DNA of 64,000 bases from GWC2-56-14 sp043731355 (GCA_043731355.1 JAYTJE010000079.1:1-64000), one strand, 5' to 3'. Positions 16,279 to 26,227 are shown, counted from the stretch's first letter. Made by a program: numbers and translations. Notes: generated by a model not told the origin, from the sequence alone.

Positions 16279-18657
16279 TTATCCCTTTTTACCGTTTAAT
16301 GCCGCTTCAATGACCTGGTCTATGGTGTCAACAAATATGAAGTTCATCTCCTTACGCAGCTCTTCAGGCACGTCGTCAAGGTCGTTCTTGTTCTTTTCCG
16401 GCAGGATCACGGTCTTGATCCCCGCTCTTCTTGCGGCGAGCACCTTTTCCTTTAGCCCGCCGATCGGCATCACCTTGCCCCGCAGCGTTATTTCTCCGGT
16501 CATGGCCACGTCGTGTTTTGCAATTCTGCCGGTGAGCATCGACACGATCGCGGTCGTCATGGTGACGCCGGCTGACGGCCCGTCCTTGGGGATTGCGCCG
16601 GCAGGCACATGGATGTGGATGTCCGATTTTTCATAGAAGTCGCGGTTGATCCCGAAGGTTTCCGCCTGTGAACGCACGTAGGAAAGCGCGGCTTGCGCTG
16701 ATTCCTTCATGACGTCACCAAGCTGACCCGTGAGCAAAAGCTGTTTATTCCCCGGCATCATCGTTGCTTCGATAAAGAGGATGTCCCCTCCTGTCGGCGT
16801 CCAGGCTAAGCCGGTAACGACACCGGGCCGGTCTATCATGACTGCGGTTTCAGCAAAAAATTTCGGGTTGCCCAGGTAATCATGAAGGCTTTGCACGGTG
16901 ACCGTGATTGGCGTGGGTTTGCCTTCGGCCACGGCTTTAGCTACCTTGCGACAGACGTTCGCAATTTCCCGCTCCACATTTCTGACCCCCGCCTCGCGGG
17001 TGTAGTCCTTGATAATGCTCCTGAGCGCGTCGTCTTCGATCACGAGCTCTTCTGCGTTCAGCGCATTCGCCCTGATCTCTTTTGGAATAAGATATTTTAT
17101 TGCGATGTTCAGCTTCTCCTGCTCGGTGTATCCGGGCAGGCGCAGCATTTCCATCCGGTCCAAGAGCGGCGCCGGGATCGTATCGAGCTGGTTCGCCGTG
17201 GTTATGAACATTACCTGGGAGAGATCGAAGGGCACATCAAGATAATTGTCGCGAAAATCCTTGTTCTGCTCCGGGTCGAGCACTTCAAGAAGCGCCGAGG
17301 AAGGATCTCCGCGCCAGTCCGCTCCGACCTTGTCCACTTCGTCGAGCATGATGACCGGGTCCTTGGTTTCCGCCCGTTTGATCGCCTGAATAATGCGTCC
17401 CGGCATGGCGCCGATATACGTGCGCCGATGTCCCCGGATCTCGGCTTCATCGTGGAGGCCTCCCAGGGACATGCGCATGAACTTCCGGTCCAAAGCCCGC
17501 GCAATGGACTGGCCCAGAGAGGTTTTACCGACGCCGGGAGGGCCGACAAAGCAGAGGATGGGCTCCCGCATCTTTGCGCCCGCTTGCGTTCCCCGGTCCT
17601 TACCCAGCTTTTTCACCGCAAGGTATTCCAGTATCCGGTCCTTCACTTTCTCCAGATCGTAATGGTCCTCGTCAAGGGTTGCCCGCGTTTTCGTGATATC
17701 TATGGGCGACGATGACGTTTTGCTCCAGGGAAGGCCGGTCATCCATTCGAGGTAGGTCCGAATGACCGAATATTCGGGCGAAGAGGCGTTGAGCTTTTCC
17801 ATGCGGCCAAGCTCCCGCTTCGATTCTTTTTCCGCCTCGGGCGTCATCTTCGCTTCTTCGATCTTTTCCCGGAGGCTTTTTATCTCGGAGCCGTCGTCGC
17901 TCTCCTCGCCGAGTTCCTTGCGAATGGCCGAGAGCTGCTGCCGCAGCAGGTACTCGCGCTCCGCTTTTTGCATCTGGTCCCGCGCCTGCCCCTGAATTTT
18001 TTTCCCCAGTTCAAGCACCTCCACCTCGCGGTTCAAATGCTGCATCAGCTTCGTGAGCTTGTCATGGACCGGGTCGGTTTCAAGGATTTCCTGCCGCTGC
18101 GCCAGGTCCAGCCGTATGTTCGTTGCGATCAGGTAGGCAAGCTGCCGGGGATTGTCGATATTGACGGCAGCGGAGGAAAGTTCTTCCGGCATGTTCGGCG
18201 TGAGCGAAACAAGCTTCTGAAAGGTCTCGGAGAGGCCGCGCATGAGCGCTTCGGTCTCAACGGTTTTGTCGATGACGTCCGGCAGCGCAACGGCCCTTGC
18301 CTTTATATAAGGTTCATTCTGGATGAGACTGAGAATCCTGATGCGTTCGACGCCCTGCACCAGGACCCGGAGCGTTCCATCGGGGACCTTGACCATCTGC
18401 AGAATGAGCGCCATCGTTCCTATCGAATAAACATCGTCAAGGGCTGCGACCTCGATGTCGGCCCTCTTCTGTGACGTAAGGGCCAGGAGCTTGTCCCCGG
18501 CGACCACCTCATGAATGAGCTTGATTGATTTTTCCTTGCCGATGACAAGCGGATAAACAGTGAGAGGGTAGACCACCGTGTCCTTCAGGGGAAGGAGCGG
18601 CAGTTCCTCGGGCACGACCAGCTTCGGTTCCTGTTCGCTGTTTTCCTTAATTTCCAT
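16279..18657 (-). CDS. lon: ATP-dependent protease Lon
   Basis: A cytoplasmic AAA+ protease, 792 residues. In order: a LAN substrate-binding domain (LPLLPLKDTVVYP), a coiled-coil region, Walker A GPPGVGKTSL (~365), Walker B VIMLDEVDK, and a C-terminal protease domain with the catalytic Ser in PKDGPSAG and Lys in GLKEKVLAA. The start at 18657 is chosen because GGAGCG lies just upstream and the product starts like other Lon proteins. The frame stays open for 46 more codons to 18795, close to a TATAAT at 18805-18810; this extension is probably untranslated. Confidence 0.97.
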   Translation of the reverse strand: MEIKENSEQEPKLVVPEELPLLPLKDTVVYPLTVYPLVIGKEKSIKLIHEVVAGDKLLALTSQKRADIEVAALDDVYSIGTMALILQMVKVPDGTLRVLVQGVERIRILSLIQNEPYIKARAVALPDVIDKTVETEALMRGLSETFQKLVSLTPNMPEELSSAAVNIDNPRQLAYLIATNIRLDLAQRQEILETDPVHDKLTKLMQHLNREVEVLELGKKIQGQARDQMQKAEREYLLRQQLSAIRKELGEESDDGSEIKSLREKIEEAKMTPEAEKESKRELGRMEKLNASSPEYSVIRTYLEWMTGLPWSKTSSSPIDITKTRATLDEDHYDLEKVKDRILEYLAVKKLGKDRGTQAGAKMREPILCFVGPPGVGKTSLGQSIARALDRKFMRMSLGGLHDEAEIRGHRRTYIGAMPGRIIQAIKRAETKDPVIMLDEVDKVGADWRGDPSSALLEVLDPEQNKDFRDNYLDVPFDLSQVMFITTANQLDTIPAPLLDRMEMLRLPGYTEQEKLNIAIKYLIPKEIRANALNAEELVIEDDALRSIIKDYTREAGVRNVEREIANVCRKVAKAVAEGKPTPITVTVQSLHDYLGNPKFFAETAVMIDRPGVVTGLAWTPTGGDILFIEATMMPGNKQLLLTGQLGDVMKESAQAALSYVRSQAETFGINRDFYEKSDIHIHVPAGAIPKDGPSAGVTMTTAIVSMLTGRIAKHDVAMTGEITLRGKVMPIGGLKEKVLAARRAGIKTVILPEKNKNDLDDVPEELRKEMNFIFVDTIDQVIEAALNGKKG

Positions 18658-19139
18658 GGATTCGCTCCTGGTTGGTTTTTGTTGCCGCAAAATTTTTTTT
18701 ATCAGCTCGCTGAAAGGCGTCACTGTTATTTCCTCTTCCGCAACGCACGCAAGTTCCATGACGACCAGGACCGACAGGAAGCGCACGAAACGCAACGTAA
18801 CGTGATTATAGCTCGTTCACTGGTGAAAGAAAAGAACAAATCCTGAAACACCGTCAGTATTAAGGTGATAGAGGGGGGGAATATGGCTGCATGAAGCCAT
18901 GCAGTAGGAAAACTCACTGACACCGAATATCTTTTTTCTTGACATGCCTCCGGCACAGGATTATATTTTTATAATAAAGCTATTAATAGTTTTAATAATT
19001 GTTGCGGAGAATATAAACTATTCTCGTGCATTTCCACTCACTCAGCAAATCCATAGAATATCGCGAACGCGAAATGGTACTGGCCGCGCGATACCACACA
19101 AGCGAACTTCAGGCATTCAATACGAAGGGAGGATGTACA
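18658..19139. other. Divergent control region between lon and fdnG
   Basis: About 480 nt without a supported gene. On the minus strand a perfect TATAAT at 18805-18810 (weak -35) is the best lon promoter candidate and would give a leader of about 140 nt. The fdnG side has a very AT-rich tract (about 18960-19020), and a GGGAGG ends nine bases before the fdnG ATG. No clear FNR- or NarL-type operator was found by eye. Confidence 0.4.
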
Positions 19140-22100
19140 ATGGGTGTAACTCGACGGGAGTTCATGAAGGTTACCGGCAGTACGGTGTTACTCGGTTCCC
19201 TTGGCGTCACAGCCGATCCAGCGAAGGCCTCGGCTGAGGAACTGAGGACCAAGGGCGCCAAAGAGACCAGGACCATCTGTCCCTATTGCGCCGTGGGCTG
19301 CGGCATCATCGTTCAGACGCTGGACGGAAAAGCAGTGAACGCGGAGGGCGACCCGGAGCATCCGATCAATGAGGGCACACTCTGCCCTAAGGGCGCATCG
19401 CTCATGCAATTAGTGAACAATCCGACGCGCGTTCTGAAGCCACGGTACCGCGCACCCGGCGCCGCGGACTGGAAAGAGGTTGAATGGGACTGGGCGCTTG
19501 ACCAGATCGCTCTAAAGGTAAAAGACACCCGCGACCGCACGTTCAAACTCACTTCGAAGTCCAAGGTGAAGGAGAAGCAGCCCGACGGCACGGAGAAAGA
19601 GATCGAGAAGGACTTTACGGTCAACCGGACCGACGCCATAGCCCACGTGGGTAGCGCTGCCCTTGACAACGAGGAGTGCTACCTGCTCCAGAAAATGCTC
19701 CGGTCCTGGGGCCTGGTATATATAGAACACCAGGCGCGCATTTGACACTCCGCAACGGTAGCGGCCCTGGGAGGGTCGTTCGGGCGCGGTGCAATGACAA
19801 ACCACTGGATCGATATTAAGAATGCTGATGTTGTTCTCGTAATGGGCTCCAACCCGGCCTCAAACCATCCCATCTCCATGAAGTGGGTGATGCGGGCGCG
19901 GGAAAAAGGCGCCAAACTCATCGTGGTGGACCCCCGGTTCACCCAGACCGCTGCAAAGGCGGACCTCTACGCGCCCATGCGCTCGGGAACGGACATCGCG
20001 TTCCTCGGAGGCATGATCAAGTACATCCTCGACAACAACCTCCACTTCAACGACTACGTTGTCAACTACACCAGCGCCAGCTATCTCGTGAACCCTGACT
20101 TTAAGGGACCGGGTGAATTGGACGGGGTTTTCTCGGGCTATGACGCGAAGGCGCGCAAGTACGACAAAAAGACCTGGGGCTATCAGATGGGCGAGGACGG
20201 GAACCCGAAGAAGGACCCGACGCTCAAGGACCCCCACTGCGTGTTCCAGCTCCTGAAGAAGCATTATTCCCGCTACACCCTCGACAAGGTCTCGTCCATC
20301 ACCGGAACGCCCAAAGAAACGCTTGAGGCTGTGTATAAACTCTACGCCTCGACCGGCAAACCGAACAAGGCGGGCACCGAGCTCTATGCCATGGGCTGGA
20401 CGCAGCACACAGTCGGGACCCAGAACATCCGGGCCATGTGCATCATCCAGCTGTTGCTCGGGAACATCGGCATAGCCGGAGGTGGTGTCAACGCAATGCG
20501 AGGAGAGTCGAATGTGCAGGGCTCCACGGACCACGGCCTTCTGTTTCACCTCCTGCCGGGGTACAATGCCGTGCCGTCCGCCTCTATCACTGACCTGAAC
20601 GCCTACATCGAGAAATTCACGCCCAAGACCAAGGACCCGCGCAGCGTCAACTGGTGGGCCAACCGGAACAAGTACATCACCAGCTATCTGAAGGCCATCT
20701 ACGGAAAGGCCGCGACCAAAGAAAACGACTTCGGCTACGCCTGGCTCCCGAAGCTTGACGAAGGCCAGAACGGCTCCTGGCTCATGTTGTTCGATAAGAT
20801 GCTTAAAGGCCAGTTTGAGGGTTTCTTCGCCTGGGGGCAGAACCCGGCCTGTTCGGGTGCGAATTCAAACAAAACGCGCGCAGCGCTCGCAAAACTCAAG
20901 TGGATGGTGAATGTCAACCTCTTCGACAACGAGACCGGCTCCTTCTGGCGCGGCCCTGGCGTGAATTCCAAGGACATCCAGACCGAGGTCTTCCTCCTGC
21001 CCTGTGTCTCGTCTATCGAAAAGGAAGGAAGCCTTGCCAATTCCGGACGGCTTACCCAGTGGCGGTACAAGGCGATCGAGCCGCTTGGTCAGGCCAGGCC
21101 TGACGCCGAGATCATGAATGAATTGTTCACGAAGGTCCGTCAGCTTTACCGGAAGGACGGAGGCAAGTTCCCTGCGCCGATCATGAACCTCGCCTGGAAC
21201 TATGGCAGGAATATTAACACTCACGACGTTGCCAAGGAGATCAACGGCTACTACCTCGAGGATGTGTACGACAAGAAGGCCACCCCGCCGAAATTGCTCG
21301 GGAAGAAGGGCGAACTTTGCGCTTCCTTTGTCCATCTCCAGGCTGACGGCGCCACCTCCTGCGGAAACTGGCTGTACAGCCAGAGCTATACGCAGAAGGA
21401 CGGCAAGATCATCAATATGATGGCCCGCCGCGGCAAGGATGATCCCACGGGACTCGGGCTCTATTCCGGGTGGGCGTGGGCATGGCCGGTGAACCGGCGC
21501 ATCATCTACAACCGGGCCTCCGTTGACCTGAAAGGCAAGCCCTGGGACCCGAAGCGGGCGCTGCTCAAGTGGGACGCGAATAAAATTGACCCTGCGTCAA
21601 AGAAGCCGGGTATGTGGGTGGGTGACGTGCCCGACGGCCCGGCGCCGCCCATGGGTGATACGGGCAAGTATCCCTTTATCATGATGTCGGACGGCAAGGG
21701 CGCTCTTTTTGCCGCGGGTATGAACGACGGACCGCTGCCCGAGCATTATGAGGCGCTGGAGTGCCCGCTTGAGGAAAGTCTGATGTCCAAGCAGCGCGTC
21801 AACCCGACGATCAAGATCTTTGGTGATAAGGAGGACGCCTTCTACTCCTGCGACACGCGGTATCCCTTTGTGGCGACCACGTACCGGGTGACGGAACACT
21901 GGCAGACGGGCGTCATGACGCGGCATAATCCCCTGCTGCTCGAGATGCAGCCGCAGCAGTTCGTCGAGCTGAGCCATGAGCTGGCAACTGAGAAAGGAAT
22001 ATCGGGAGGCGACCGCTTAAAAGTGAAATCCGGCCGGGGCGAGATTTTCGCGGTGGCCGTGGTGACCTCGCGGTTTAAACCCTTCAAAATCGGAGGGCAG

Positions 22101-22256
22101 ACCGTCCATCAGGTGGGCCTCCCCTGGTGCTTCGGCTGGCAGTATCCCGAGGGCGGCGGCGGAGACAGCGCAAACCTGCTCACACCAACCGTCGGCGACG
22201 CCAACACCATGATCCCTGAAACCAAGGCGTTCATGGTGAACGTCGAGAAAGCATAG
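19140..22256 (+). CDS. fdnG: Selenocysteine formate dehydrogenase, catalytic subunit
   Basis: The large subunit of a periplasmic, membrane-bound formate dehydrogenase that oxidises formate to CO2 at a molybdenum or tungsten bis-MGD centre. A twin-arginine signal (TRREFMKVTGS) is followed by a [4Fe-4S] site CPYCAVGC with a later Cys in GTLCPKG. The frame contains a TGA at 19743-19745 (codon 202) in the context EHQARI-U-HSATVA, exactly where FdnG/FdoG carry selenocysteine; the same frame continues to 22256, so the two halves are one gene of 1038 residues. The ATG at 19140 has a GGGAGG ribosome site. fdnH and fdnI follow directly. Translation needs SelA, SelB and SelC, which are not in this window. 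Confidence 0.96.
19743..19789 (+). promoter_or_regulatory. Candidate bacterial SECIS element in fdnG
   Basis: Immediately after the in-frame TGA the mRNA can form a hairpin: lower pairs CGC-AACG with CGTT-bulge-GCG, and an upper stem GGCCC (19763-19767) with GGGUC (19773-19777) closing the loop UGGGA. Its position, about 20 nt after the UGA, and its small G-containing loop fit the SelB-binding hairpin of bacterial formate dehydrogenase genes. The fold was drawn by eye. Confidence 0.6.
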
Positions 22257-22265
22257 GGGGACGAC

Positions 22266-23030
22266 ATGACAACATCCAAGCGAAAAGCGCTGCTCATATC
22301 ACCGGAGCTCTGCATCGGCTGCCGGGGCTGCCAGACGGCATGCAAATCATGGAACCAGCTTCCCGGGCAGAACACGAAGAACACGGGGACGATGCAGAAT
22401 CCGCCCGACATCAACGCCTCCACGTATACGATTATCCGGTTCAGCGAAGTGCCTTCGGACACGAATCCGCTCCGCTGGCTCTTCGTCAGTCGCCGGTGCA
22501 TGCATTGCGACGATGCGGGCTGCATGAAGATCTGCCCCGCTCCCGGTGCTCTCTACAAAACCCCGGAAGGAGCGGTGGCGTTTAATAAGGATAAATGCAT
22601 CGGTTGCAAACTCTGCGTTGCGGGATGTCCCTTCGATGTGCCCCGGTACGATGCGCAGAATAAAATCGGGAAATGCGACTTGTGCGCGGGCCGCATTGCC
22701 GAAGGGCTTATTCCCGCCTGTGCAAAAACCTGCCCTACGGGCGCGATCAGATTTGGCGACCGTGACGGTCTAATCGCCCTGGCAAAGAAAGCGGGCTATG
22801 CCAAAGTATACGGCGAAACGGATTTAGGCGGGCTCGGTTCGATCTACGCGTTCAAGGACGCGCCGAAAGTCTACGGCATGAACGAGGACCCGGCGATCGC
22901 TGAAAGCGTCATTTTCTGGAACAACGTGCTCAAGCCCCTTGCGGTCATCGGGCTCGGCGGGGTCGTGGCGGGCGCCTTACTGCACTATGTTGCAATCGGT
23001 CCGCATAAGGACGATGAGGAGGTGAAATAA
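22266..23030 (+). CDS. fdnH: Formate dehydrogenase iron-sulfur subunit
   Basis: The electron-transfer subunit, 254 residues. It carries four ferredoxin-type clusters: CIGCRGCQTACKSW near the start, CMHCDDAGCMKICP, CIGCKLCVAGCP and a CDLCAGR...CAKTCPTGA site. A C-terminal helix (PLAVIGLGGVVAGALLHYV) anchors it in the membrane, as in FdnH. It passes electrons from FdnG to the cytochrome b subunit. It starts nine bases after fdnG with an AGGGG ribosome site, so the three genes form an operon. Confidence 0.95.
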   Translation: MTTSKRKALLISPELCIGCRGCQTACKSWNQLPGQNTKNTGTMQNPPDINASTYTIIRFSEVPSDTNPLRWLFVSRRCMHCDDAGCMKICPAPGALYKTPEGAVAFNKDKCIGCKLCVAGCPFDVPRYDAQNKIGKCDLCAGRIAEGLIPACAKTCPTGAIRFGDRDGLIALAKKAGYAKVYGETDLGGLGSIYAFKDAPKVYGMNEDPAIAESVIFWNNVLKPLAVIGLGGVVAGALLHYVAIGPHKDDEEVK

Positions 23031-23031
23031 C

Positions 23032-23640
23032 ATGGGCGAAATGGTGAGAAAAGCAAGTACGGAAGAAATCATCAACCATTGGATGCTGGCGATCAGCTGT
23101 CTTCTGCTGATTCTCACGGGATACGCCTTCCTGTTCAAACTCCAGCCGATCGGCGCGGTGTTCGGGGGGTTCAACAGCATGAGGGCGGTGCACAACTGGG
23201 CCGGGGTGGTATTCACCGTGTCCCTCTTTGCGACGCTGTTCAACTATCTCCATGAGTCACTGACGTTTGACGCTGACGATTGGGCATGGATCAGGATGGG
23301 CGGCGGATATTTATCAAAAAGTGCGAAGAAAGCTCCGCCGATGGGGAAGTTGAATACCGGCCAGAAATTCTATTACCTCGCGATCCTGGCGGCGGGAATT
23401 GCGATAGCGGCCTCCGGGTTTGTCATCTGGCTGATGCAGGGGACCAGGACAATCACGCTGGTTTCGCATCTGACGCACAACCTGGCGTTCATCCTGTTCG
23501 TGGTTGCCATTCCCGCCCATGCCTATTTGGGCACCCTGGCCAATCCGGGCACGTTCCGGATCATGGTCTATGGCACGGTGCCGATCGAGTGGGCCCGGAA
23601 GAAGTACCCCAAGTGGATGAAGGAGATCGGAAAACTGTAA
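23032..23640 (+). CDS. fdnI: Formate dehydrogenase cytochrome b subunit
   Basis: The membrane subunit, 202 residues with four helices. Histidines placed to bind two b hemes appear in IINHWML (helix 1), AVHNWAG (helix 2) and HLTHNLAF with IPAHAYL (helix 4). It receives electrons from FdnH and reduces menaquinone at the cytoplasmic side, generating proton-motive force. It begins one base after the fdnH stop, with GGAGGTGA in the end of fdnH as ribosome site. A strong terminator follows 50 nt later. Confidence 0.93.
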   Translation: MGEMVRKASTEEIINHWMLAISCLLLILTGYAFLFKLQPIGAVFGGFNSMRAVHNWAGVVFTVSLFATLFNYLHESLTFDADDWAWIRMGGGYLSKSAKKAPPMGKLNTGQKFYYLAILAAGIAIAASGFVIWLMQGTRTITLVSHLTHNLAFILFVVAIPAHAYLGTLANPGTFRIMVYGTVPIEWARKKYPKWMKEIGKL

Positions 23641-23690
23641 CCGTGTCCTCTACCCGTCAAAAGTAATGCTCGATCACAAATAGCAAGACC

Positions 23691-23735
23691 AAGACCCGCT
23701 TTCAGGTCATCCCGAAAGCGGGTCTTATGTTTTTA
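23691..23735 (+). terminator. Terminator between fdnI and htpX
   Basis: A 13-bp stem AAGACCCGCTTTC / GAAAGCGGGTCTT with a 10-nt loop, followed by ATGTTTTTAA. It ends the fdn operon and could also serve the converging htpX transcript. Confidence 0.85.
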
Positions 23736-23736
23736 A

Positions 23737-23764
23737 TTCCGCATTCCGCAATCCGCATTCCGAA
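23737..23764. repeat. Heptanucleotide array, four 7-nt units
   Basis: Units ttccgca, ttccgca, atccgca, ttccgaa in direct succession. The reverse complement (tgcggaa) is the core of the degenerate array at 1038-1072, and gagttcg units at 26061-26081 have the same period. Confidence 0.7.
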
Positions 23765-23770
23765 ATGTTT

Positions 23771-24637
23771 TTAAGTTCTTCCCCTCGCCAGCTCATTCAG
23801 CCGCTGCACCCGCTCCTCGATGGGAGGATGAGTGCTGAAAAGCTTCATCAGGCCCCCGCCGGTCAGCGGATTCACGATAAACATGTGCGCGGTGGCTGGT
23901 TTGGCATCGGTCATCGGTATCATTTGCGACCCCTTTTCAAGCTTCAGGAGCGCGCTTGCCAGCCCTGACGGGCTTCCTGCAATGCCGGCGCCGCCCTTGT
24001 CCGCCTCGAACTCCCGTGCGCGGGAAATGGCCATCTGCACCATCATGGCCGCTATGGGCGCCACGATCATCATGACGATCGCCACGATGGGGCTTCCTCC
24101 TTCGTCATCATCGCTCCGGTGCCCCCCGCCAAAGATCATGGACCACTGCGCCATCTGGGCGAGCATGCTGATCGCGCCGGCGATGGTAGCGACGATCGTG
24201 CCGGTAAGCATATCGCGGTGTTTGATATGGGCCAGTTCATGAGCAATGACGCCGGCCAGCTCTTCGCGGGAAAGGATGCGCATGATCCCCTGCGTAACAG
24301 CCACAACCGCGTGTTCCGGGTTGCGGCCCGTTGCAAAGGCATTGGGCGTTTCATCGGGGATGATATACACGGTCGGCATGGGCATCCCTGCCTTCTGGAC
24401 CAGTATGTGCACTATGGCATAGAGCTCAGGCGCTTCAGCTTCGGTAACCGGCTGGGCCTTGTACATCCTGAGAACTATTTTATCGCTGAACCAGTACATC
24501 CCGACGTTCATTATCGTGGCTATTACAATAGCCATGACCATGCCGCCTCTCCCCCCCAGCGCTCCGCCGATAGCGACGAAGAGAACGACAAGGAAGGTCA
24601 TTAAACCAACTGTTTTTACTGTGTTCATAAAATTCAT
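23771..24637 (-). CDS. htpX: Membrane zinc protease HtpX
   Basis: An M48-family inner-membrane metalloprotease of 288 residues that degrades misfolded membrane proteins. The zinc site HELAHIKHRD lies near residue 140, with the third ligand Glu in SRAREFEADKGGA. Two helices precede and two follow the active site, as in HtpX. The start is MNFMNTVK at 24637, with GGAGG just upstream; the ATG at 24628 is also possible. A sigma-70-type promoter lies about 40 nt upstream. It converges on fdnI. Confidence 0.93.
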   Translation of the reverse strand: MNFMNTVKTVGLMTFLVVLFVAIGGALGGRGGMVMAIVIATIMNVGMYWFSDKIVLRMYKAQPVTEAEAPELYAIVHILVQKAGMPMPTVYIIPDETPNAFATGRNPEHAVVAVTQGIMRILSREELAGVIAHELAHIKHRDMLTGTIVATIAGAISMLAQMAQWSMIFGGGHRSDDDEGGSPIVAIVMMIVAPIAAMMVQMAISRAREFEADKGGAGIAGSPSGLASALLKLEKGSQMIPMTDAKPATAHMFIVNPLTGGGLMKLFSTHPPIEERVQRLNELARGRT

Positions 24638-24674
24638 CAACCTCCGTTGCAATGATAATTTGGCGACTGTTGAC

Positions 24675-24703
24675 AACTTACCACAGTAGCCATTCCTCGT
24701 CAA
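24675..24703 (-). promoter_or_regulatory. Promoter of htpX
   Basis: On the minus strand TTGACG (24698-24703) and TAAGTT (24675-24680) are separated by 17 nt, giving a leader of about 30 nt with a GGAGG before the htpX start. Confidence 0.5.
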
Positions 24704-24808
24704 TACAAAGAAAGTGCTCAGGTGCACCGTTACGCCGCACCGGCCGTCGAAAGGAGCAGAACGGGACTTTTTATTTTTTCCGGTTCATCGGCACTTGGTG
24801 TTTCTTTG

Positions 24809-25702
24809 TTATTTTCCCTTCACCACCAGCACCGCGCTGGTCGCCAGCACGATCACACGCTCGGCCACGCTCCCCATGAGGAGCTTCTCAAGACCGGTCC
24901 GTCCATGGCTTCCTAAAACGATAAGGTCGGCGTTTTTTTCCTTCGCGGTCTCGATAATGGCTTCGGCGGGTTTGCCGCTCATGACAAAGGCCTGGACCGC
25001 GACGCCTGCTTTCATGGCCGCCTCCTTCACCGCTTTGGCGTTCTTTTCCGACTCTTTCAATTCCTTTTCCGCGACAAGCTCCCGCTGCCCTATGGCCATT
25101 TCGAGGTCCGTGGGAGGCATGAGTTCCGACGGGACCACGGAAAGGACCGTCAGTTTGCTGTTGTTGAGTTTCGCGATGCCGATGGCATCCGAGGCCGCCG
25201 CGGCGCTGTACCGGGAGCCGTCGGTGGCGATCAGGACGTTTTTAAACTCCAGATGGGCCGCCCGCGGCACCACGAGAACGCTGCACGGGGAGAGCCCGAT
25301 CACCCGGGCCGTCGTACTGCCCATCACCAGCCGTTTGATTCCCTTGAGCCCCCGCCTGCCCATGACGATCATGGTGCTTTTGTTCCTGGCCGCCTCTTCA
25401 ACGATATATTTGTATGAGTCCTCGCCTTCCCGGACAATGCTTCCGCAGTCTACTCCTTCTTTCCTGGCGCGCGCCTTAACAGCTTCGAGGTGCTCGCGCG
25501 CCGCTTTTTCCTTCTTTTCCATAAGCTGCGGCGCAAGGGACGCGAACTCCGGGTTCGTTTCAATCACTGATATGGCGGACAGACTGCTCGAACACCTTTT
25601 GGCGAGCTTGATTGCCTCCCGAACAGCGCCTTCGCTGAATTCGGAACCGTCAGTGGAAAGAAAGACCTTTTCTACCTTTGTTATGGGACAAATATCAGCC
25701 AT
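24809..25702 (-). CDS. Tandem universal stress protein
   Basis: Two UspA domains in one 297-residue cytoplasmic protein. Each has the ATP-binding loop G-x2-G-x9-G(S/T): GRRGLKGIKRLVMGST in the first half and GSHGRTGLEKLLMGSV in the second, with LSTDGSE and IATDGSR starts. Such proteins bind ATP and help survival under stress and growth arrest. The start is the ATG at 25702, preceded by AAGGAGG; the frame to 25792 has no ribosome site. A coiled region links the domains. Confidence 0.93.
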   Translation of the reverse strand: MADICPITKVEKVFLSTDGSEFSEGAVREAIKLAKRCSSSLSAISVIETNPEFASLAPQLMEKKEKAAREHLEAVKARARKEGVDCGSIVREGEDSYKYIVEEAARNKSTMIVMGRRGLKGIKRLVMGSTTARVIGLSPCSVLVVPRAAHLEFKNVLIATDGSRYSAAAASDAIGIAKLNNSKLTVLSVVPSELMPPTDLEMAIGQRELVAEKELKESEKNAKAVKEAAMKAGVAVQAFVMSGKPAEAIIETAKEKNADLIVLGSHGRTGLEKLLMGSVAERVIVLATSAVLVVKGK

Positions 25703-25907
25703 GCACGTGCCCTCCTTGTATGAGATTAAGATGGTTATTGCCTGTATTGCGTGTAAACATCCCTGCAACAAATCATAGCAGCCGCGTTTCATATTGCATC
25801 AGTTTTAATGATAACTGCTATTATTCTCTCTGTCAACAGGTTATTCTGAATAAAAAAAACAGTTTGACCCGTAACCGTTATCCTCAAAAAAACAAAATAC
25901 TTTTCTA

Positions 25908-25936
25908 TTGACAAGGTATGGCCACTTTGTTATATT
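25908..25936 (+). promoter_or_regulatory. Strong promoter of tRNA-Gly
   Basis: TTGACA (25908-25913) and TATATT (25931-25936) are exactly 17 nt apart. Transcription should start near 25943, about 20 nt before the mature tRNA end. Confidence 0.75.
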
Positions 25937-25964
25937 TGCCGAGTCAAAACGCAGGAAACAAGCT

Positions 25965-26040
25965 GCGGGTGTAGCTCAGCTGGTAGAGCGCGACCTTGCC
26001 AAGGTTGAGGTCACGGGTTCGAGTCCCGCCACCCGCTCCA
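25965..26040 (+). tRNA. tRNA-Gly (GCC)
   Basis: A full cloverleaf of 76 nt with encoded CCA. The acceptor arm is gcgggtg/cacccgc, the anticodon loop cttGCCaag reads glycine GGC and GGU codons, and the T loop is ggTTCGAgtc. The sequence is well matched in all four stems. Confidence 0.97.
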
Positions 26041-26060
26041 TTTTTTCTATTCAGAGTGCT

Positions 26061-26081
26061 GAGTTCGGAGTTCGGAGTTTA
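26061..26081. repeat. Heptanucleotide iteration between two tRNA genes
   Basis: Three units: gagttcg, gagttcg, gagttta. It has the same 7-nt period as the arrays at 1038, 23737 and 57234, within the 112-nt spacer between tRNA-Gly and tRNA-Cys. Confidence 0.55.
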
Positions 26082-26152
26082 TCAGTCACGTCTCGTCACT
26101 CTCGACTCCTGTCATCATCCTATCCCCAACTCATAACCGGTAACGTACTCGC

Positions 26153-26227
26153 GGCGGCGTAGCCAAGCGGTAAGGCAAAGGTCTGCAAAACCTTTATTCA
26201 TCGGTTCAAATCCGATCGCCGCCTCCA
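26153..26227 (+). tRNA. tRNA-Cys (GCA)
   Basis: A 75-nt cloverleaf with encoded CCA. The acceptor arm is ggcggcg/cgccgcc with discriminator U, the anticodon is GCA in ggtctGCAaaacc, and the T loop is ggTTCAAatcc. The dnaE start codon lies only nine bases after the CCA end. Confidence 0.96.

Noticed and set aside
19794..22256. A separate oxidoreductase gene starting at 19794, with the upstream half as a truncated gene
   Set aside because: The frame is continuous across TGA 19743 and the context is the known selenocysteine site of FdnG.
23737..23764. CRISPR array
   Set aside because: Units are 7 nt with no spacers and no cas genes nearby.
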